Assembly: GCA_945982465.1 (NCBI GenBank)
Contig: CAMFSB010000007.1
Span: 1 to 16,246 of the forward strand
From: an uncultured Faecalibacterium sp.
GTDB lineage: Bacteria > Bacillota > Clostridia > Oscillospirales > Ruminococcaceae
Direction: 5' to 3'
DNA: 16,246 nt
Shown: positions 15,532 through 16,246 of the stretch, in pieces
Numbering within the stretch: the first letter of the stretch is position 1
How the letters are laid out: each line of letters starts with the position of its first letter
Program-made: the position numbers and the translations under genes
The notes under the pieces: model-generated
The model's database searches: none
Told to the model about the DNA's origin: nothing
What the model saw: only the letters and a program-made list of their open reading frames with translations

Positions 15532-16246
15532 ATGGGGATCTTCGGCAGCAAAAAGAAGATGGATGACGGCCTGGCCAAGACCCGCACCGGGTTTTGGGGC
15601 AATGTGCTCAACACGCTGATGGGCAGCCAGATCGACGATGACCTGTACGACGAGCTGGAGGAAAAGCTGATCCTGGCGGACACGGGCGCGGATGTGGCCG
15701 TGGAGCTGGTGGAACAGCTGCGCCGCCGCGTGGCGCACGGGCATCTGCGCACCGGCGAGCAGGCCATGGATGCGCTGAAGGACATCATCCGCGAGGAACT
15801 GACGCCCGAGTATCTGATGGATCTGTCGGGCAATCCGGCGGTGATCCTGGTGATCGGCGTAAACGGCGTGGGCAAGACCACCAGCATTGCCAAGCTGGCG
15901 AATTACTACAAAAAGCAAGGGCGCAAGGTGATGCTGGCGGCGGGCGATACCTTCCGCGCGGCGGCCAGCGAACAGCTGGATATCTGGGCGGGCCGCGCCG
16001 GCGTACCCATTGTAAAGGCGGGCGAGGGCGCCGACCCGGCCGCGGTGATCTTTGACGCGGTGCAGTCGGCCACGGCCAGGGGCTGTGACATGGTCATCTG
16101 CGATACGGCCGGCCGCCTGCACAACAAGAAAAACCTGATGGATGAACTGGCCAAGATCAGCCGCAGCGTGAAAAAGGCCGCCCCGGAAGCCAGCGTGGAG
16201 ACATTGCTGGTGCTGGACGCTATCACGGGCCAGAACGCCATCAGCC
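15532..16246 (+). CDS. ftsY: FtsY, signal recognition particle receptor GTPase (3' end off the window)
   Basis: FtsY docks the SRP-ribosome complex at the membrane and hydrolyses GTP together with Ffh. The first 238 codons are visible and the frame runs off the right edge. The protein starts MGIFGSKKKMDDGLAKTRTG and goes almost directly into the helical N domain (DDDLYDELEEKLILADTG). It thus has only a minimal acidic A domain, as in many Gram-positive bacteria. The G domain shows P-loop GVNGVGKTTS (109-118), AAGDTFRAAASEQL, DTAGR (191-195) and LDAITGQNA. The TKLDG-type G4 motif would lie beyond the window. GGAGGG (15519-15524) is 7 bases before the ATG. The RxxA-type DTFRAAA and the GQNA motif separate FtsY from a general GTPase. 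Ffh is less likely, given the missing GD(S)R-type Ffh motifs and the position after smc. Confidence 0.97.
   Translation, partial: MGIFGSKKKMDDGLAKTRTGFWGNVLNTLMGSQIDDDLYDELEEKLILADTGADVAVELVEQLRRRVAHGHLRTGEQAMDALKDIIREELTPEYLMDLSGNPAVILVIGVNGVGKTTSIAKLANYYKKQGRKVMLAAGDTFRAAASEQLDIWAGRAGVPIVKAGEGADPAAVIFDAVQSATARGCDMVICDTAGRLHNKKNLMDELAKISRSVKKAAPEASVETLLVLDAITGQNAIS

Noticed and set aside
11958..15893. A 1,311-codon open frame on the minus strand opposite smc and ftsY.
   Set aside because: It mirrors strongly conserved genes. Its product is low-complexity (Leu, Gly, Ala, Arg, His, Gln) with no recognisable motif. Long antisense frames are expected where GC-rich codons leave few stops.
1..16246. 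Search for CRISPR repeats, insertion sequences, attachment sites, tRNA genes, toxin-antitoxin or defence genes.
   Set aside because: No regularly spaced repeats, transposase or integrase motifs, tRNA-like folds or accessory genes were seen. The window is almost fully occupied by core genes.

Overview
The window is a compact, entirely plus-strand stretch of core bacterial chromosome: twelve genes of DNA repair, translation, RNA modification, DNA topology, lipid synthesis and chromosome segregation. DNA is GC-rich, with G or C at most third codon positions. Protein families and gene order are those of Firmicutes: AddA rather than RecBCD, TrmFO rather than TrmA, a dprA-topA-trmFO block and a plsX-rnc-smc-ftsY block. 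A GC-rich member of the Clostridia, probably Oscillospiraceae/Ruminococcaceae (Faecalibacterium, Gemmiger or Subdoligranulum-like), fits best. That is inference from style and order; the genus cannot be fixed by eye.

Layout. Bases 2-2989 are the 3' part of addA (helicase-nuclease; its start lies off the left edge). Bases 2990-3298 are the main regulatory region. They hold a strong sigma-A-type promoter (TTGACA, 17-base spacer, extended -10 TGG-TAAGAT) and a leader of about 185 bases with an intrinsic terminator. An upstream 8-base segment perfectly complements the 5' arm of that terminator and could act as antiterminator. The leader ends in a strong Shine-Dalgarno sequence in front of an AUC start codon. 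Next come infC-rpmI-rplT (3299-4458), the IF3/L35/L20 operon, closed by a second intrinsic terminator at 4508-4535.

From 4597 to the right edge runs a tightly packed series: a SpoU/TrmH-family RNA methyltransferase, dprA, topA, trmFO, plsX, rnc, smc and ftsY (cut by the right edge). Three junctions overlap by 4 bases (GTGA or ATGA), which implies translational coupling. I see no convincing promoter anywhere in this run, so it may depend partly on read-through of the rplT terminator.

Functionally, the promoter-proximal genes supply the translation machinery under feedback by their own products: L20 through the leader, and IF3 through its rare start codon. The downstream genes serve genome maintenance (DprA, TopA, SMC), RNA maturation (methyltransferase, TrmFO, RNase III) and membrane biogenesis (PlsX, FtsY). 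No mobile element, CRISPR array, tRNA, rRNA or accessory defence system is visible. The most interesting content is the infC leader with its AUC start, the absence of acpP/fab genes between plsX and rnc, and an insertion in TrmFO just before a catalytic cysteine.
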